Below are positions 53,953-62,849 of a stretch of DNA of 64,000 bases, in pieces. Made by a program: the position numbers and the translations under genes. Source of the stretch: JAHDCJ01 sp039028895 (lineage in GTDB: Bacteria; Bacteroidota; Bacteroidia; Chitinophagales; Saprospiraceae). The stretch is from positions 1 through 64,000 of the forward strand of contig JBCCHF010000022.1 in the NCBI GenBank assembly GCA_039028895.1, written 5' to 3'. The notes below the pieces were generated by a model that saw only the letters and a list, made by a program, of their open reading frames with translations, made no database searches and had not been told where the DNA came from. Position 1 is the stretch's first letter. Every line of letters starts with the position of its first letter.

Positions 53953-55041
53953 CTACTCTCGGTTTACTTTATGCGAACCATCACAAAACGGTCCGTCTTT
54001 AGTGAGTTTGCAATTACAAAGGCTGCGTTTTCGGCTTTCTGCAGCGATATACAACATTGGTTTGTGTTTGGTGCCATGGTGCATACCATCACAGAATGGC
54101 TGATTTTTGCTCATTCCACATTTGCACCACAAATAAGATTTTCCAGCTTCCATCTCTATAGTGGTTGGCTCAAATGTAATTGACGATTCCTTTTTATAGC
54201 CTCTTGACAATTCACTGGAAGTATCCGAAGAAGCAATTACAGGATAGAGGTAAGCAGCCGTCCAGTGTTCTTTCGGATCATTGGGAAGACCATAAGACGC
54301 CGGAAATTTCCTGGTAAAGATAGCAGAGCCAAATAGCTGATCCCAGATGGAAAACATGTTACCGAAATTACCATTCGGGTCAGAAACGCCATCAAGTTTA
54401 GATTGACCATGATGCGCATGATGAAAAGCAGGCGTAACGAAAATGCGCTCCCAAATAGAAGCGAGCGGATTTAGGACTGGATACTTATACAACAAACGAT
54501 CATACTGGACAGTACTATGCGAACTGATGATGACCAATTGTTTTAGCACCAGGCCTATCGCTACAGCTTTCGCTCCTCCAAGGAAAGTGAAGAAACCAAT
54601 CCACCAGATATTTGGCATAAGGAGATAATATACGGCTGCATTACGATAAGACACAAAAAAACCCATTTCTTCGGCCTGGTGGTGGGGTCGATGGAGTTTC
54701 CAAAGAAAAGCATATTCATGCGCAGACCGATGATACCAGTACTGGAGGAAATCATCGACAAAAAGATAGAAAGGCAAGGCTAGCCAAATATTCAATTCGC
54801 CAACAGCATATTGCCATCCCGGTAAGGTAACGCTCCCCAAAAACAAAACTGCCAATACGATACCAGGTTTGATCAATAAGGCTAATACGAGATATCCGCC
54901 AAACTCTTGGATCCAGTCACTAAAATTCCGTTTTGACCGATGCCATAATCCACCGGCTATTTCCAGAATGATAAAGAATAGCAGGATGCCAATGACAAGA
55001 TAGGCGTCGAAATTGGGGATACCGAAAATGGTGTTGTCCAT
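53953..55041 (-). CDS. Fatty acid hydroxylase/sterol desaturase-type protein fused to two CDGSH iron-sulfur motifs
   Basis: 362 residues. Residues 1-260 form a membrane di-iron oxygenase with His motifs HRSAHE, HRPHH and the FHHAHHGQ cluster, and about five membrane segments. The C-terminal about 60 residues contain two CDGSH-type 2Fe-2S motifs: CKCGMSKNQPFCDGMH and CNCKLTKDGPFCDGSH. The CDGSH part may supply electrons to the di-iron site. Substrate, sterol or fatty acyl chain, is not readable. Single gene; an inverted repeat touches its start codon. Confidence 0.88.
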   Translation of the reverse strand: MDNTIFGIPNFDAYLVIGILLFFIILEIAGGLWHRSKRNFSDWIQEFGGYLVLALLIKPGIVLAVLFLGSVTLPGWQYAVGELNIWLALPFYLFVDDFLQYWYHRSAHEYAFLWKLHRPHHQAEEMGFFVSYRNAAVYYLLMPNIWWIGFFTFLGGAKAVAIGLVLKQLVIISSHSTVQYDRLLYKYPVLNPLASIWERIFVTPAFHHAHHGQSKLDGVSDPNGNFGNMFSIWDQLFGSAIFTRKFPASYGLPNDPKEHWTAAYLYPVIASSDTSSELSRGYKKESSITFEPTTIEMEAGKSYLWCKCGMSKNQPFCDGMHHGTKHKPMLYIAAESRKRSLCNCKLTKDGPFCDGSHKVNRE

Positions 55042-55068
55042 GATGCAGGTTTCTTTTGGCCTGCATCA
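55041..55068. promoter_or_regulatory. Inverted repeat at the start of the desaturase/CDGSH gene
   Basis: Arms TGATGCAGG (55041-55049) and CCTGCATCA (55060-55068) pair perfectly around 10 bases. The first arm touches the start codon, so it may be a leader structure or operator. Confidence 0.4.
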
Positions 55069-55155
55069 AGATATCCAAGAAGTTTGAAAATGGTATACTA
55101 AACCCATAAAAACCTTAGGCATTCATGGGTTATTGGCCGTTAAGATAACTTAGGA

Positions 55156-57240
55156 TTATAATTTTCCGGCTTTTATGTCAAAATTCAATTTGACGAAAAT
55201 TGTACGTCCCCAATTCAATAATTGCGAAACACTGGAGGTGCTATGGACGCCACCGCTTTCACCGCTTAGTGGGACAGAGTCTACATTTAGGATATTTTTA
55301 ACACCAAAAGAAAGGAATATCTGGTTATCCCAAAATGAATGGCCCACGGAGGCATTAAGCATATTGTAACCGCCAATCCTTCCTTGCTCAACAGCACCAT
55401 CACCATCACCATTAATGAAATAACGGATTGATCTTCCAAAGTAAGAATGCGTAACATTGAGATGAGTGCCGATTACCGGAATATCAAATCCAAGCTCATT
55501 TTGAAGTTCTATAATCGAGGTGAATTTTGGTGCTTCAAAATCAGCAGCTAACAGGTTATAAAGTCTGGTGTACGCAAAGCCTGATGATAAGGAAAGTAAT
55601 TCATCAAATTCATAACATAAATTTAAGTTAAAACCATGCGTCTCATACTTGCTGAGGTTTTGATAAGTATATTTAAATGGTTCAAATTCAGCGAGGACGA
55701 TACGATTTCTAATATGATTGTAAAACACCTTTCCAGATGCAGAGATTTGATGAATCGGCGTCAAAGGTTTATCGAAACTTGCTGAAGCATATATATTATC
55801 CGAATGTTCTGGCTTGATATCAGGATTACCGATAATAAAGTGATTGATGTCGATAAAATTGAAATGCAATTCTTTAATTGACGGGGCCCTGAAACCTCTT
55901 GCATAACCGGCTTTTACCCCAATATGATTGCCTGCCTGCCAGCTGAAATTGACAGAAGGCACTAAAGGATGGTCAAACTTGGTATTATAGCCATAACGAA
56001 GATTGGCAAGTATGGTTAACTTGTTTAACGGTTTATACTTAAGGCTTCCCCAAAAAGCGTAATTGTTGAGGGTAACTCTGTTTTTTTGTGCGGATAGGGT
56101 ATCCAGAATTCGTTGACCAGTGCCAATTTCATGTTTGACCTCTATACCAAATTGCCCGTTAAACTTTCCATTGAAAGTTGTACTCAGGATATTCCTATGC
56201 AATAAGGCTTTGAAAGAAGTTGTATCCTGTCCGCCGAAAACGAGACTAGTGGTGTCTGGCTCAAAGTCGAGTCGTTCGGTCGTTTTTATTCTGTCATAAT
56301 CATTGAATCCTGTTTTAGAGATCAGATAGAAATTCCTGCCCAAATAAGACTCGAAATTAAGCGTGTGATCCTGCCGTTTCGTGGTATAGGTTTCATCAAA
56401 TGCATAAGGGAGGAACTGGGGTCTCCTGACTTCTCCGTATCGCCATACTGTCTCATCAAAATAGCGTCCCTGGTACCAAATATTGGTAGAATCAGAAAAC
56501 CGATATCTCAAAGTCCCTTCAAGGCTGTACTGAGTTTTCGGATTCCATGGGATGTAACGAGTTTGGAAAGAAGAACCATCCTCCAATTCGACTGTTTTTA
56601 ACAATCGGAGGGTGTCTACAGGTGCAAAGCTACTTTCAAATCTGCCACCATCTACTGATGCAAAGAATTTTCCGAGCTGTACCCCAAGCCCAATGTTATT
56701 ATTCCAAATCCCAACGTCTTCGTATTGATTTCTGCTTTTAAACCGGAAAACAGCGGGTTGTGATTTTTTGGTAATAATATTAACAACACCTCCCGAAGCA
56801 TTGCTTCCATATTGCGTTGATAGAGCCCCTTCCACGATTTCAATTCGGTCGACATTGTTGAGGTTAATCTGTGAAAGGTCAATATTGCCATTTACGCGTC
56901 CGATAACAGGGACACCATCAATCAAGACAGCCACATTTTCCCCACCAATGCCCTGGATACTTATTCCGTTACCTAAAATAGGATCGGCACTGATCCGCAA
57001 ATTTAATTCTTGACCTAAAGCCTCGGTTAGGTTGTTATGTCCCTTTCTTTCAATTTCCCTGGCGTCAATAACCTTTACGTCATGTATGGCATTTTTAGAA
57101 TGCGTTGGGGCGTATTGCGCTGTCACGATGACATCGGAAAGATCTAGATCCCAGGTTATTGTATCTTTTTCTGTTAGAGGTTGCCCAAAGAGCGCACAGG
57201 ATAAAAACAAAAACAAAAGGATGAAATTAGCATTTTTCAT
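55156..57240 (-). CDS. TonB-dependent receptor, probable heme receptor
   Basis: 694 residues with a signal peptide ending CALFGQ. A plug domain (about residues 35-150) shows NGISIQGIGGENVAVLIDGV then NVDRIEIVEGALSTQYGSNA and SGGVVNIITK. A 22-strand-type barrel with an aromatic, strand-rich C-terminus follows. It imports a large ligand across the outer membrane using TonB energy. Ligand heme is inferred from the operon (HmuY-like, ABC transporter, heme-handling protein). It lacks the SusC-type N-terminal extension. It is the last gene of the operon and overlaps the preceding small gene by 14 bases. Confidence 0.88.
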   Translation of the reverse strand: MKNANFILLFLFLSCALFGQPLTEKDTITWDLDLSDVIVTAQYAPTHSKNAIHDVKVIDAREIERKGHNNLTEALGQELNLRISADPILGNGISIQGIGGENVAVLIDGVPVIGRVNGNIDLSQINLNNVDRIEIVEGALSTQYGSNASGGVVNIITKKSQPAVFRFKSRNQYEDVGIWNNNIGLGVQLGKFFASVDGGRFESSFAPVDTLRLLKTVELEDGSSFQTRYIPWNPKTQYSLEGTLRYRFSDSTNIWYQGRYFDETVWRYGEVRRPQFLPYAFDETYTTKRQDHTLNFESYLGRNFYLISKTGFNDYDRIKTTERLDFEPDTTSLVFGGQDTTSFKALLHRNILSTTFNGKFNGQFGIEVKHEIGTGQRILDTLSAQKNRVTLNNYAFWGSLKYKPLNKLTILANLRYGYNTKFDHPLVPSVNFSWQAGNHIGVKAGYARGFRAPSIKELHFNFIDINHFIIGNPDIKPEHSDNIYASASFDKPLTPIHQISASGKVFYNHIRNRIVLAEFEPFKYTYQNLSKYETHGFNLNLCYEFDELLSLSSGFAYTRLYNLLAADFEAPKFTSIIELQNELGFDIPVIGTHLNVTHSYFGRSIRYFINGDGDGAVEQGRIGGYNMLNASVGHSFWDNQIFLSFGVKNILNVDSVPLSGESGGVHSTSSVSQLLNWGRTIFVKLNFDIKAGKL

Positions 57241-57568
57241 TAGGGTCCTTCTTTATGTGCTGTGGTAAAAATGATTCTTGAATCATAGCTTCCTGGATCA
57301 AGGACATAAGGCCTCCCACTTCTTGGAGGGAAAATAAAAATTGGAAACCTCGCAGCCTGGTATCAAAAACAATATGTCGTTCATCAGGGTCAAAATCGAA
57401 TTCAAGATTTTCCTGATAGCAAAACTCAATATTGTCTTTAAAGTTTTCAAGGCCAATTCTATTGAATGTAAATACCAGATTTTTATATATCAATCGGTAT
57501 GATTGACAATTGGTGCAAAGTCTGACCTCACCGTCATCTCTTTCTGCTAATTGCTGGAATTTACACAT
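57227..57568 (-). CDS. Small protein of the heme operon (DUF6686-like)
   Basis: 113 residues without a signal. It starts MCKFQQLAERDDGEVRLCTN with a CxxC-type pair (CTNC) and ends rich in acidic residues. It resembles a small conserved Bacteroidota family (DUF6686, from memory) often found next to heme-uptake genes. The cysteines could bind metal or heme. It lies one base after the HmuS-like gene and overlaps the receptor gene, so it is co-translated. Confidence 0.6.
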   Translation of the reverse strand: MCKFQQLAERDDGEVRLCTNCQSYRLIYKNLVFTFNRIGLENFKDNIEFCYQENLEFDFDPDERHIVFDTRLRGFQFLFSLQEVGGLMSLIQEAMIQESFLPQHIKKDPNEKC

Positions 57569-57569
57569 A

Positions 57570-58637
57570 CTATTTTGCTGAATTTTCTACTTGAGCAATC
57601 TCTTCAATGATAGCTCTCCAAGGCTCCAATTCTGGTTTACCTGGTTTACGTGCACCAAAGAAATACACGATCAGATTGCCATCAGCGTCGAATAACTCCA
57701 GACTGGTCACAATGCCATCAACAGTTGGTTTCTTGACGATCCAACTTTCTACAATGGATGGCATTTTGAGATGCAGGTTAAACTTGGGGTCAAGAACGTT
57801 ATACCAATCGCCAAAGAAGCGAAGATTCTTAACCGGACCTGTATGAATCTGAACACAACCTTTGCTGTGCAGGAAGCACATAATGGACACCTCCCGCTCA
57901 GCAGCAAGTTGTAAAGTTCGCACCACTGCATCATTATCTATTTTCTCTGTAAACCCTTCAGGAGCTAGTTTTAATCCCTGGGTACGGGCCACTTTATATT
58001 TTCTTAGCATTCCGAAAAAATCGTGGGTGTCCTGAAGGTTTCTCCATGCATCCTGAAACCCTTCGACATCGATATCTTCATCGGGGGTTATATCTTTTTT
58101 CGCTGAAGACACTGGACTGACATCCATAAGCGGCTCTTGTGTGTCAGCTTTGAACTGTTCCACGATCTTATGGTAGGCGTCGATATCGGATTTTGGTGTT
58201 GAGAATACCTTGTGAACAGCCTCTCCTTCCTTATTGAAAAACTGGAAGGAATAAAGTTTGGCGTTATTTCCTCTGTCCATGATTACGGCCAAGCCGTATT
58301 GCCATTCGTTCATGAAAAATCTCAGGTCGATGTCAGGGTTGACGGCCACACCCATATTGTGTGGACCATCATAAAAAACCACGTTTTCATAAATGCCTTT
58401 TCGTTCGTGAACGCAATGTTCATTTCGTGTAAGGGCCATGATATAACCCATTGGCTTCAATGCGAGAAGAAGTTCTTTCCAATCTCCTTGCAGTATGGTT
58501 ACATGTTGGCCTGCTGACAGGCTCAATAACTCTGCTTCGCTGATGCCGGCACGGTGGGCAAGGTCACGGTTACGAAGTTTTGGTTCTTCAGCTTTTAGCG
58601 CTTTGATCTGAGCTTTTAATTCAGAGATATTTTTCAT
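57570..58637 (-). CDS. hmuS: Hemin-degrading/heme-trafficking factor (HmuS/HemS/ChuS family)
   Basis: 355 residues, close to the usual 340-350. Two homologous halves are seen. The first has LRNRDLAHRAGISEAELLSL then VTILQGDWKELLLALKPMG and TRNEHCVHERKGIYENV. The second has SIMCFLHSKGCVQIHTGPV then FFGDWYNVLDPKFNLHL. Such cytoplasmic proteins bind and in some cases degrade heme to release iron. Its start overlaps the end of hmuV by 17 bases. Confidence 0.9.
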   Translation of the reverse strand: MKNISELKAQIKALKAEEPKLRNRDLAHRAGISEAELLSLSAGQHVTILQGDWKELLLALKPMGYIMALTRNEHCVHERKGIYENVVFYDGPHNMGVAVNPDIDLRFFMNEWQYGLAVIMDRGNNAKLYSFQFFNKEGEAVHKVFSTPKSDIDAYHKIVEQFKADTQEPLMDVSPVSSAKKDITPDEDIDVEGFQDAWRNLQDTHDFFGMLRKYKVARTQGLKLAPEGFTEKIDNDAVVRTLQLAAEREVSIMCFLHSKGCVQIHTGPVKNLRFFGDWYNVLDPKFNLHLKMPSIVESWIVKKPTVDGIVTSLELFDADGNLIVYFFGARKPGKPELEPWRAIIEEIAQVENSAK

Positions 58638-59481
58638 TTTCGAGATTAGATTTTTGGTAAACTAATGAGGCTTCATCAGGAGTTTCATCGGTCAAAGGAA
58701 CCATAGTTATATTAGGACATCCGTAAACTGGATGAGGATTAATAATTACAGATATATCAAGTGTTTTTTCTAGGATTTTTGGTGTTAGAACAGCGTCAGG
58801 ACTACCTTTTTTAATAATCCTGCCCGCCTTCAATAAGATAATTTCATCAGCTAAAAAGGCTGCAAGATTAATGTCGTGTAGGATGGCGAAAATTCCAATC
58901 TGATATTTTTTTGCAAGCTTCTTTAGTAATCGTGCTAATTTGAATTGTTGTTCAATGTCAAGGCTTGAGGTCGGTTCATCGAGAAATAGAAACTGAGACT
59001 TTCCTTTTTGGCGACTGCATTTTAGTTGAACAAGGCATCTGGCAAGCAAAGCTCTCTTTTGTTCTCCTCCTGAAAGGGTGTTGTAATAACGGCTAGCCAT
59101 AGTGGTTAATCCGGTTTCTTCAAGTGTCGAAGCGATAATTTCTGCCTGTTCTTTCTTCCGCATAGGGCCTGCTAACGCATATGTCCCCATTTCAACGAGT
59201 TCTGAAACCCTTATTGGAAAAGCTATATTTACGGATTGAGACAAGACGGCTCTTTTTAAAGCCATCTCCTGCATTGAGATCTCGAGGTAATTAATGTTTT
59301 CCCATAATAATTTTCCCTCATTTATCGTGTTTGCCTTTGTTAATGCCTCAAGTAGGGTTGTTTTTCCTGCTCCGTTTTTCCCAACAGCAATACAGATCAT
59401 TCCTGAATGAAGTTCAAAGGATATATCCTTCAGTATGGTTTTACCACCTTTAATTACCGAAACATTTTTTGCTGTAATCAT
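58621..59481 (-). CDS. hmuV: Heme ABC transporter ATP-binding protein
   Basis: 286 residues from the ATG at 59481 (MITAKNVSVIKGGKTILKDI). In-frame sequence further upstream lies inside hmuU and is Cys-rich nonsense. Motifs: Walker A GKNGAGKTTLLEAL, the Q-loop (VLSQSVNI), signature LSGGEQKRALLARCL, Walker B FLFLDEPTSSLD and the H-loop AILHDINLA. It powers heme import through HmuU. It starts 8 bases after hmuU. Confidence 0.92.
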   Translation of the reverse strand: MITAKNVSVIKGGKTILKDISFELHSGMICIAVGKNGAGKTTLLEALTKANTINEGKLLWENINYLEISMQEMALKRAVLSQSVNIAFPIRVSELVEMGTYALAGPMRKKEQAEIIASTLEETGLTTMASRYYNTLSGGEQKRALLARCLVQLKCSRQKGKSQFLFLDEPTSSLDIEQQFKLARLLKKLAKKYQIGIFAILHDINLAAFLADEIILLKAGRIIKKGSPDAVLTPKILEKTLDISVIINPHPVYGCPNITMVPLTDETPDEASLVYQKSNLENEKYL

Positions 59482-59489
59482 CTCGTTTC

Positions 59490-60524
59490 CTATGTCAAGA
59501 ACATTTCTCGTTGAGATTTCACTAACAACCAAAGAAAAAACGGAGCACCTACAAAAGCTGTTATGATGCCGATCGGAAGTTCCGCTGGGGCAATAACAGT
59601 ACGGGCAATGGTATCTGCAAGAACAAGAAAAATTGCACCAAGTATTGCCGAAGATGTAAGCAAGTATTTGTAGTCTGTTCCTTTTAGTAGCCGTAAAAAA
59701 TGCGGAATTACAAGGCCTACAAACCCAATGATCCCGCTCATAGCAATACAAATACCAACAATAAATGCTGTGAGCATAATAATCTTTGATTTCACTTTTT
59801 CTACAGGGATACCAAGGTACATAGCCTCTTTCTCACCCATAAGTATGGCATTTAAGGCCTTGGCATACCTGGTCAATACCATTATTGCAACTATGACCAA
59901 AGGTCCCGTTATCCAAAATTGTAACCATGAAGCACCTCCAAAACTACCCAAGCTCCAAAATGTGATATCACGTAATTGCTGGTCATCGGAGAGATAGATA
60001 AAAAATCCGGCTATTGCTGCTGCAAATGCCGAAATTGCTATTCCTGCCAATAACATAGTCATCACTATAGTCTGGCCATTTTTCCTGGAGAGAAAATAAA
60101 CCAAATAGGTAGTGCCAAAACCACCCATAAAAGCGAAAATAGCGACAGAAGCCTGTTGGATCGCTTCAGTAAACATTGCCAAAACAGAACCCATTAAAAC
60201 AATAGACAAAACGGCAAAAAGCATTGCTCCACTAGTAACCCCAATCAACGTTTGGTCTGCCAGGGGGTTTCTGAATAATCCTTGTATCGCCGCTCCAGAA
60301 ATAGCCAATCCAGCTCCAGTAATAGCAGACAATAAAATCCTTGGGAGCCTGATGTTTAATACGAGATAAGAGGTCTGAGGATTATCATTGTTGATAATAG
60401 CAGACAATACTTCTGTAGTTGTTAGAGAATAAGCACCTAGAAACACAGCAGCGATTATCACCATCAAAAGCGTAATGCTTAAGGTCGGGATTTTCAATAA
60501 TTGATTTCCTGCTAGTTTCAACAT
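59490..60524 (-). CDS. hmuU: Heme ABC transporter permease (FecCD/BtuC family)
   Basis: 344 residues with nine or ten membrane segments. Family motifs include NIRLPRILLSAITGAGLAIS, GAAIQGLFRNPLADQTLIGV, the loop WSLGSFGGASW and the ending VGLVIPHFLRLLKGTDYKYL with PAELPIGIITAFVGAPFFLW. It forms the inner membrane channel. It lies 6 bases after hmuT and 8 bases before hmuV, all in one operon. Confidence 0.93.
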   Translation of the reverse strand: MLKLAGNQLLKIPTLSITLLMVIIAAVFLGAYSLTTTEVLSAIINNDNPQTSYLVLNIRLPRILLSAITGAGLAISGAAIQGLFRNPLADQTLIGVTSGAMLFAVLSIVLMGSVLAMFTEAIQQASVAIFAFMGGFGTTYLVYFLSRKNGQTIVMTMLLAGIAISAFAAAIAGFFIYLSDDQQLRDITFWSLGSFGGASWLQFWITGPLVIVAIMVLTRYAKALNAILMGEKEAMYLGIPVEKVKSKIIMLTAFIVGICIAMSGIIGFVGLVIPHFLRLLKGTDYKYLLTSSAILGAIFLVLADTIARTVIAPAELPIGIITAFVGAPFFLWLLVKSQREMFLT

Positions 60525-60530
60525 TGAGGC

Positions 60531-61430
60531 TTAATTATGCATCAATAAGGCTAATTCATTGGCAGCTGCGGCCGACCTGGGGCCAAAAGAAGCCAGGTAA
60601 TGACCGTCCATGGCTATGATTCTGCCATTAATATAGGCTGGTGTCTGACTCATACCAGAAATTTGTTTTAGGCCTTCCTTTCCGTCAAGACTTTGCAAAC
60701 CGCTTGTAAACATCAGGATTATATCAGGAGAAGCTTTGATTAATGACTCGGGAGTGAGAGCTCGATAATTGTCAAATTCCTGAATAGCATTTTTGCCGCC
60801 TGCCTTTTCTATCATTGCTGCCACAGAAGTGTTTTTTCCACCAACCATCAATCTTCCAGTACCGCGTGCATACACAAAAAGTACTGAAGGAGTTTGCGAC
60901 ACGCTTTCCAGAATATTAATAAGAGCCAGACTGTCAACAGTGATTTTTTCTTCAAGAGAACCCATCGTCTCCTCCTTCACCTCTAAGTGTTTACTAATCT
61001 CATTTGCAGCTGTAAGCGCATTGTTGAATCCAAAATGGGTGGGAACCTTTACCACTTTTATACCTGCATTGGTTAGTTTTTCAATATTCCCAGCTTCAGA
61101 AGATTGGCCCTCTTCAAGGAAAATGAAATCAGGTGCTAAAGCGAGAATAGCTTCTGTATTCAATTGGCTAATATGACCTAGGTTCGCAATTTGATTTACA
61201 GCTTCAGGGTATGTGCTGGTGACGTCACGACCAACGATGTTTTCGCCATGTCCTAGGGTATACAAAACTTCAGTTAAGAAGCCACTTAAAGACACAATCT
61301 CTATTTCTGAATTGGTTGGCGCTTTTGGCGCTGTGTTGTCCACAGTGCCAGCGGGGTCTTGCGACCCGCATCCGGCAAAAAGGTATATAACAACAAAAAG
61401 AGAAATGATATATGAAGATTTGGATGTCAT
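60531..61430 (-). CDS. hmuT: Heme/siderophore-binding lipoprotein of the ABC transporter (HmuT-like)
   Basis: 299 residues with a lipobox (YLFAGC). The type III periplasmic binding protein pattern is clear: VSLSGFLTEVLYTLGHGENI, GRDVTSTYPEAVNQIANLG, ILALAPDFIFLEEG, and a C-terminal FGPRSAAAANELALLMHN. It should hand heme to HmuU. Its start overlaps the stop of the HmuY-like gene by four bases. Confidence 0.9.
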   Translation of the reverse strand: MTSKSSYIISLFVVIYLFAGCGSQDPAGTVDNTAPKAPTNSEIEIVSLSGFLTEVLYTLGHGENIVGRDVTSTYPEAVNQIANLGHISQLNTEAILALAPDFIFLEEGQSSEAGNIEKLTNAGIKVVKVPTHFGFNNALTAANEISKHLEVKEETMGSLEEKITVDSLALINILESVSQTPSVLFVYARGTGRLMVGGKNTSVAAMIEKAGGKNAIQEFDNYRALTPESLIKASPDIILMFTSGLQSLDGKEGLKQISGMSQTPAYINGRIIAMDGHYLASFGPRSAAAANELALLMHN

Positions 61431-62683
61431 CGACCTATTATGATTTGTTTAGAAATTACTTGGTTCTCGATATTTAGAGTTAGAATATATATACCTGAAG
61501 GCAAGTCAATGTTGAGGGTCTTAACATTAAGGCCATCATTTACGCTGACATCACCATATATCACTGTTTGACCAAGTGGGTTTACTAATTGGTAAGTAGC
61601 ATCTCCGGTAAAGCCATCCAGCTCGATTGCCATATTGATGTAGTCGGTAGCTGGATTTGGGAATACTGAAAATGAATTTACAGGACCTTCTTGGTCTTCA
61701 ATGTTCGTAATTAGAGTCAAAAATGTTTTTTCAAGTGTGGTTGTTCCGGTTGAACTACCCATAAAATCAATGAATTGTATTTGCCAGAGTTCACTTTCTG
61801 TAGTTTTTACAAAATAGACCCTGTCCTCAACCAACACCCATTCAAATTGGGCGAGAATAAACTCTTTCCAGTCGCTGCCAATAATGGTGAGGGAGTCTGA
61901 ATAACTGTCTGCAAAGGTATTATGATCAACAGTCATGGGATCAATCCCGTCAGCCTGAGCTACCTCAACACCTTCATTTGAAAGCACACCGGTCACAAGA
62001 TATGGTGTACCTTCTTCCAAAATTGTCCAATATCTGGTAAAGACCATATCCCATTCAGTTGGCTCTATATCTGCGTAGTCGCCATTTTGAATGGAATAAT
62101 AAGCCATTGTACCATCATAGTTACTTTTTACACAAGTCTCAATTACTTCATTTGAACCATCCAAGTCGGCATATCTGAAAGTGTAAACACCTCCGGCTAA
62201 TGATTGAATTTCAATCTTTTTGTAGTCACCGTTTCTCAGTTTTATAACAAAAATTCTGGTACCCATAACCTGGTTATTCCCAGGGTTATAAGACCCCCAT
62301 CCAAGGTCAAACGGATTTGCCTCACTGGCTACATGGTTAAAAGCACCTGCATCCCAATTGACTTCATAATTAAAGATTTGCACCATTCCTGTGGTGTCCA
62401 CATTTGAAAAATCGCTGGAGCCTGTGAGAAAAAGGTTAACCTGGGGAAGGGGAGGGCCCATTGCTAGCCCAACGCCTTCATTGACCCAAATGCCTGAGCC
62501 CTGTAGGCTGACATTAAAAGCAATATCCCACGTGTCGTGCGAAGCAGAGGAAGTTGAACCATCACTGATTTTATAAAAAGTTTGGTTTAAGTAGCTAGTT
62601 CCGACCGAGACCTGGTCAAATTGAGCTGACACTGTCCATGAGAACATTACGGAAAAGAAAAGTAAGGAGTAAATTTTTTCCAT
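61427..62683 (-). CDS. HmuY-like heme-binding protein with T9SS sorting domain
   Basis: 418 residues with a signal peptide ending FSWTVSAQ. The HmuY-type domain is recognised by SVGTSYLNQTFYKISDG, SHDTWDIAFNVSLQ, the blade-like strands GDYKKIEIQSLAGGVYTFRY and YADIEPTEWDMVFTRYW. The C-terminal about 75 residues are a T9SS type A sorting domain (VFPNPATDYINMAIEL to GIYILTLNIEN). It is the first gene of the heme operon, so heme would be captured at the surface and passed to the TonB receptor. HmuY proteins elsewhere are usually lipoproteins; here the T9SS replaces the lipid anchor. Confidence 0.85.
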   Translation of the reverse strand: MEKIYSLLFFSVMFSWTVSAQFDQVSVGTSYLNQTFYKISDGSTSSASHDTWDIAFNVSLQGSGIWVNEGVGLAMGPPLPQVNLFLTGSSDFSNVDTTGMVQIFNYEVNWDAGAFNHVASEANPFDLGWGSYNPGNNQVMGTRIFVIKLRNGDYKKIEIQSLAGGVYTFRYADLDGSNEVIETCVKSNYDGTMAYYSIQNGDYADIEPTEWDMVFTRYWTILEEGTPYLVTGVLSNEGVEVAQADGIDPMTVDHNTFADSYSDSLTIIGSDWKEFILAQFEWVLVEDRVYFVKTTESELWQIQFIDFMGSSTGTTTLEKTFLTLITNIEDQEGPVNSFSVFPNPATDYINMAIELDGFTGDATYQLVNPLGQTVIYGDVSVNDGLNVKTLNIDLPSGIYILTLNIENQVISKQIIIGR

Positions 62684-62697
62684 GATTATTTATTTGG

Positions 62698-62710
62698 AAT
62701 TAGTCTAATT
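62698..62710. promoter_or_regulatory. Palindrome near the heme operon start (possible operator)
   Basis: AATTAG-T-CTAATT is a perfect six-base palindrome just downstream of the predicted promoter and 15 bases before the start codon. It could bind an iron- or heme-responsive repressor. Not tested. Confidence 0.4.
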
Positions 62711-62722
62711 AAGTTTCATGTG

Positions 62723-62753
62723 CAAATCTACATCCTGTCTCCACAAAAACAAA
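62723..62753 (-). promoter_or_regulatory. Bacteroidota promoter of the heme operon
   Basis: On the minus strand, TTTG (62750-62753), exactly 19 bases, then TAGATTTG (62723-62730) matches the consensus. Transcription should start near 62716, giving a leader of about 33 bases. Confidence 0.65.
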
Positions 62754-62849
62754 CTTTATTTAGATTAATTTAAAATAAAATTGCATTTGATTTTGGCAGA
62801 ATTTTGTTGTTTATTGAATTACAATGGTTTAGAAAGATTTACAGAATTT

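Noticed and set aside
59482..59751. N-terminal extension of the HmuV ATPase upstream of the ATG at 59481
   Set aside because: It lies within hmuU in another frame, is Cys-rich and unlike any ABC ATPase start.
62781..62849. TTG start for the DinB-like gene
   Set aside because: The extra 23 residues do not fit the family; ATG 62850 gives the normal length.
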